Part shown: piece after piece, positions 5,349 through 6,022 of the stretch
Position numbering within the stretch: the first letter of the stretch is position 1
Layout of the letters: every line of letters begins with the position of its first letter
Assembly (NCBI GenBank): GCA_018060305.1
Contig: JAGOWF010000174.1
Span: 1 to 6,022 of the forward strand
DNA length: 6,022 nucleotides
From: Pyrinomonadaceae bacterium
GTDB lineage: Bacteria; Acidobacteriota; Blastocatellia; Pyrinomonadales; Pyrinomonadaceae
Direction of reading: 5' to 3'
Position numbers and translations under genes: made by a program
Notes under the pieces: model-generated
Told to the model about the DNA's origin: nothing
Databases searched by the model: none
The model's input: only the letters and a program-made list of their open reading frames with translations

Positions 5349-6001
5349 CTATCTAATGCTGTCAATTTCCTTATTGTTCTTCGAGATGTGGATAGGGAAC
5401 CTTTCGCAGATGTCTAGCTTAATGGTATTCTCAGTCGCCTGTAAAACCTTCTCGCCACGCGGTGACAACCGATATCCAATCTCTAAACTCTCGGTCAGGC
5501 CGAGGGCTTTTAGTTTGCGGACCATAGGTTTGAATTTTGGGATTTCCATACCAACTTTTTTTGCGAGGACACCCGATAGACGGCCGGATTGTCGTGGATA
5601 AGTTGCAGGAACTGCCGCGTCCACTTACCGCTTCGGCTGTTGCGGTCGAGTTTGTCGAGTTTTGCTACTAGCTCGCTGAACTCCTCGGCGGTGAGTTCGG
5701 CATTTTCGCGAAGGGCAATTCGTGGGTCGTCTCCGGCGAACCGTACACGGATACGATAGATAGGGTAGTCGCGATAGTTTAGGTGTTCGATCAGGTCAGT
5801 AGCGTTTGCGTATCCTGCCTGCACAGCGTCGGCGTCCGAAATATCAGCATCGGCGACGATATCGACCGATTCGATAGCAATTACTCCGCCCTGCGTCATC
5901 TGCGTACCGCCAGCTTTCGCGCCGGGCCGCGATCAGCGACGAAAAACGAGCGTGATCTCGCCGGCCCTTATTTTTTCGACAATGTCGTCTTTAATTAGCA
6001 C
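5349..6001 (-). pseudogene. Broken ASCH-domain protein with C-terminal winged-helix-like segment
   Basis: Read from GTG 6001, the reconstructed product is about 217 residues. The N-terminal ASCH (PUA-like, probably RNA-binding) part begins LIKDDIVEKIRAGEITLVFRR, then meets TGA at 5933-5935 where I expect the conserved Trp of FRRW. The same frame continues with SRPGAKAGGTQ and runs through ALRENAELTAEEFSELVAKLD and GKWTRQFLQLIHDNPA. Near 5577-5581 homology moves to another frame (LSGVLAKKVGMEIPKFK, then VRKLKALGLTESLEIGYRLSPRGEKVL), as after loss of one base. Two lesions point to a pseudogene. TGA is used as a normal stop elsewhere here (sdhB, DUF1343, vapB), so recoding is unlikely. Simple ORF calls show two overlapping pieces, 5510-5899 and 5349-5624. 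The GTG start is tentative, with only a weak GAG before it; the frame stays open to the window edge. Function is unknown; it is convergent with the toxin gene. Assembly errors remain an alternative. Confidence 0.78.
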
Positions 6002-6022
6002 CGTTCGCTCAAGAAGGTCGGG

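Noticed and set aside
5356..5601. 81-residue + strand frame over the end of the ASCH pseudogene
   Set aside because: The - strand reading carries clear family-like sequence (ALGLTESLEIGYRLSPRG); the + frame has none and no ribosome binding site.
5933..5935. TGA read as Trp or selenocysteine
   Set aside because: Neighbouring genes end normally with TGA, relatives have Trp rather than Cys here, and a second lesion in the same gene favours decay.

Overview
The window looks like a chromosomal segment of a moderately GC-rich, free-living bacterium. SdhA and SdhB resemble the respiratory complex II subunits of Acidobacteriota, and the small hairpin repeats between genes are of a kind I associate with that phylum, possibly Blastocatellia/Pyrinomonadales. 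This placement is inference from remembered family resemblance, not a search.

Left part (1-2708, + strand): the 3' part of sdhA (flavoprotein), complete sdhB (iron-sulfur protein) and a small helical, TPR-like protein of unknown function form one tight gene string. Both junctions carry a GC-rich inverted repeat that ends with the same bases right at the downstream ATG. The sdhA start, and any sdhC membrane anchor, lie upstream of the window.

Middle (2709-4596, + strand): a likely sigma70-type promoter and a strong Shine-Dalgarno precede a gene for two tandem DUF1508 (YegP-type) repeats fused to a 74-residue histone H1-like Lys/Ala/Pro tail. A rho-independent terminator with a GAAA loop closes that unit. 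Only nine bases after its stem begins a DUF1343/NamZ-type (GH171) protein, related to exo-N-acetylmuramidases. It has no visible signal peptide and no Shine-Dalgarno, and may be leaderless.

Right part (4597-6022): an accessory-looking end. A VapBC-type toxin-antitoxin pair (AbrB-fold antitoxin, PIN-domain toxin) sits behind a perfect 10-bp inverted repeat covering the antitoxin RBS and start, which looks like an autoregulatory operator. Convergent to it, on the - strand, is a broken gene for an ASCH-domain protein with a C-terminal winged-helix-like segment. It has an in-frame TGA where a conserved Trp is expected and, further down, a -1 frame disruption.

The most notable items are the start-codon-abutting repeats in the sdh string, the DUF1508/H1-tail fusion, the toxin-antitoxin operator, and the twice-broken ASCH gene, which hides from simple ORF calling as two overlapping fragments. 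I see no CRISPR array, tRNA, rRNA or transposase. I cannot demonstrate a wholly new system here.
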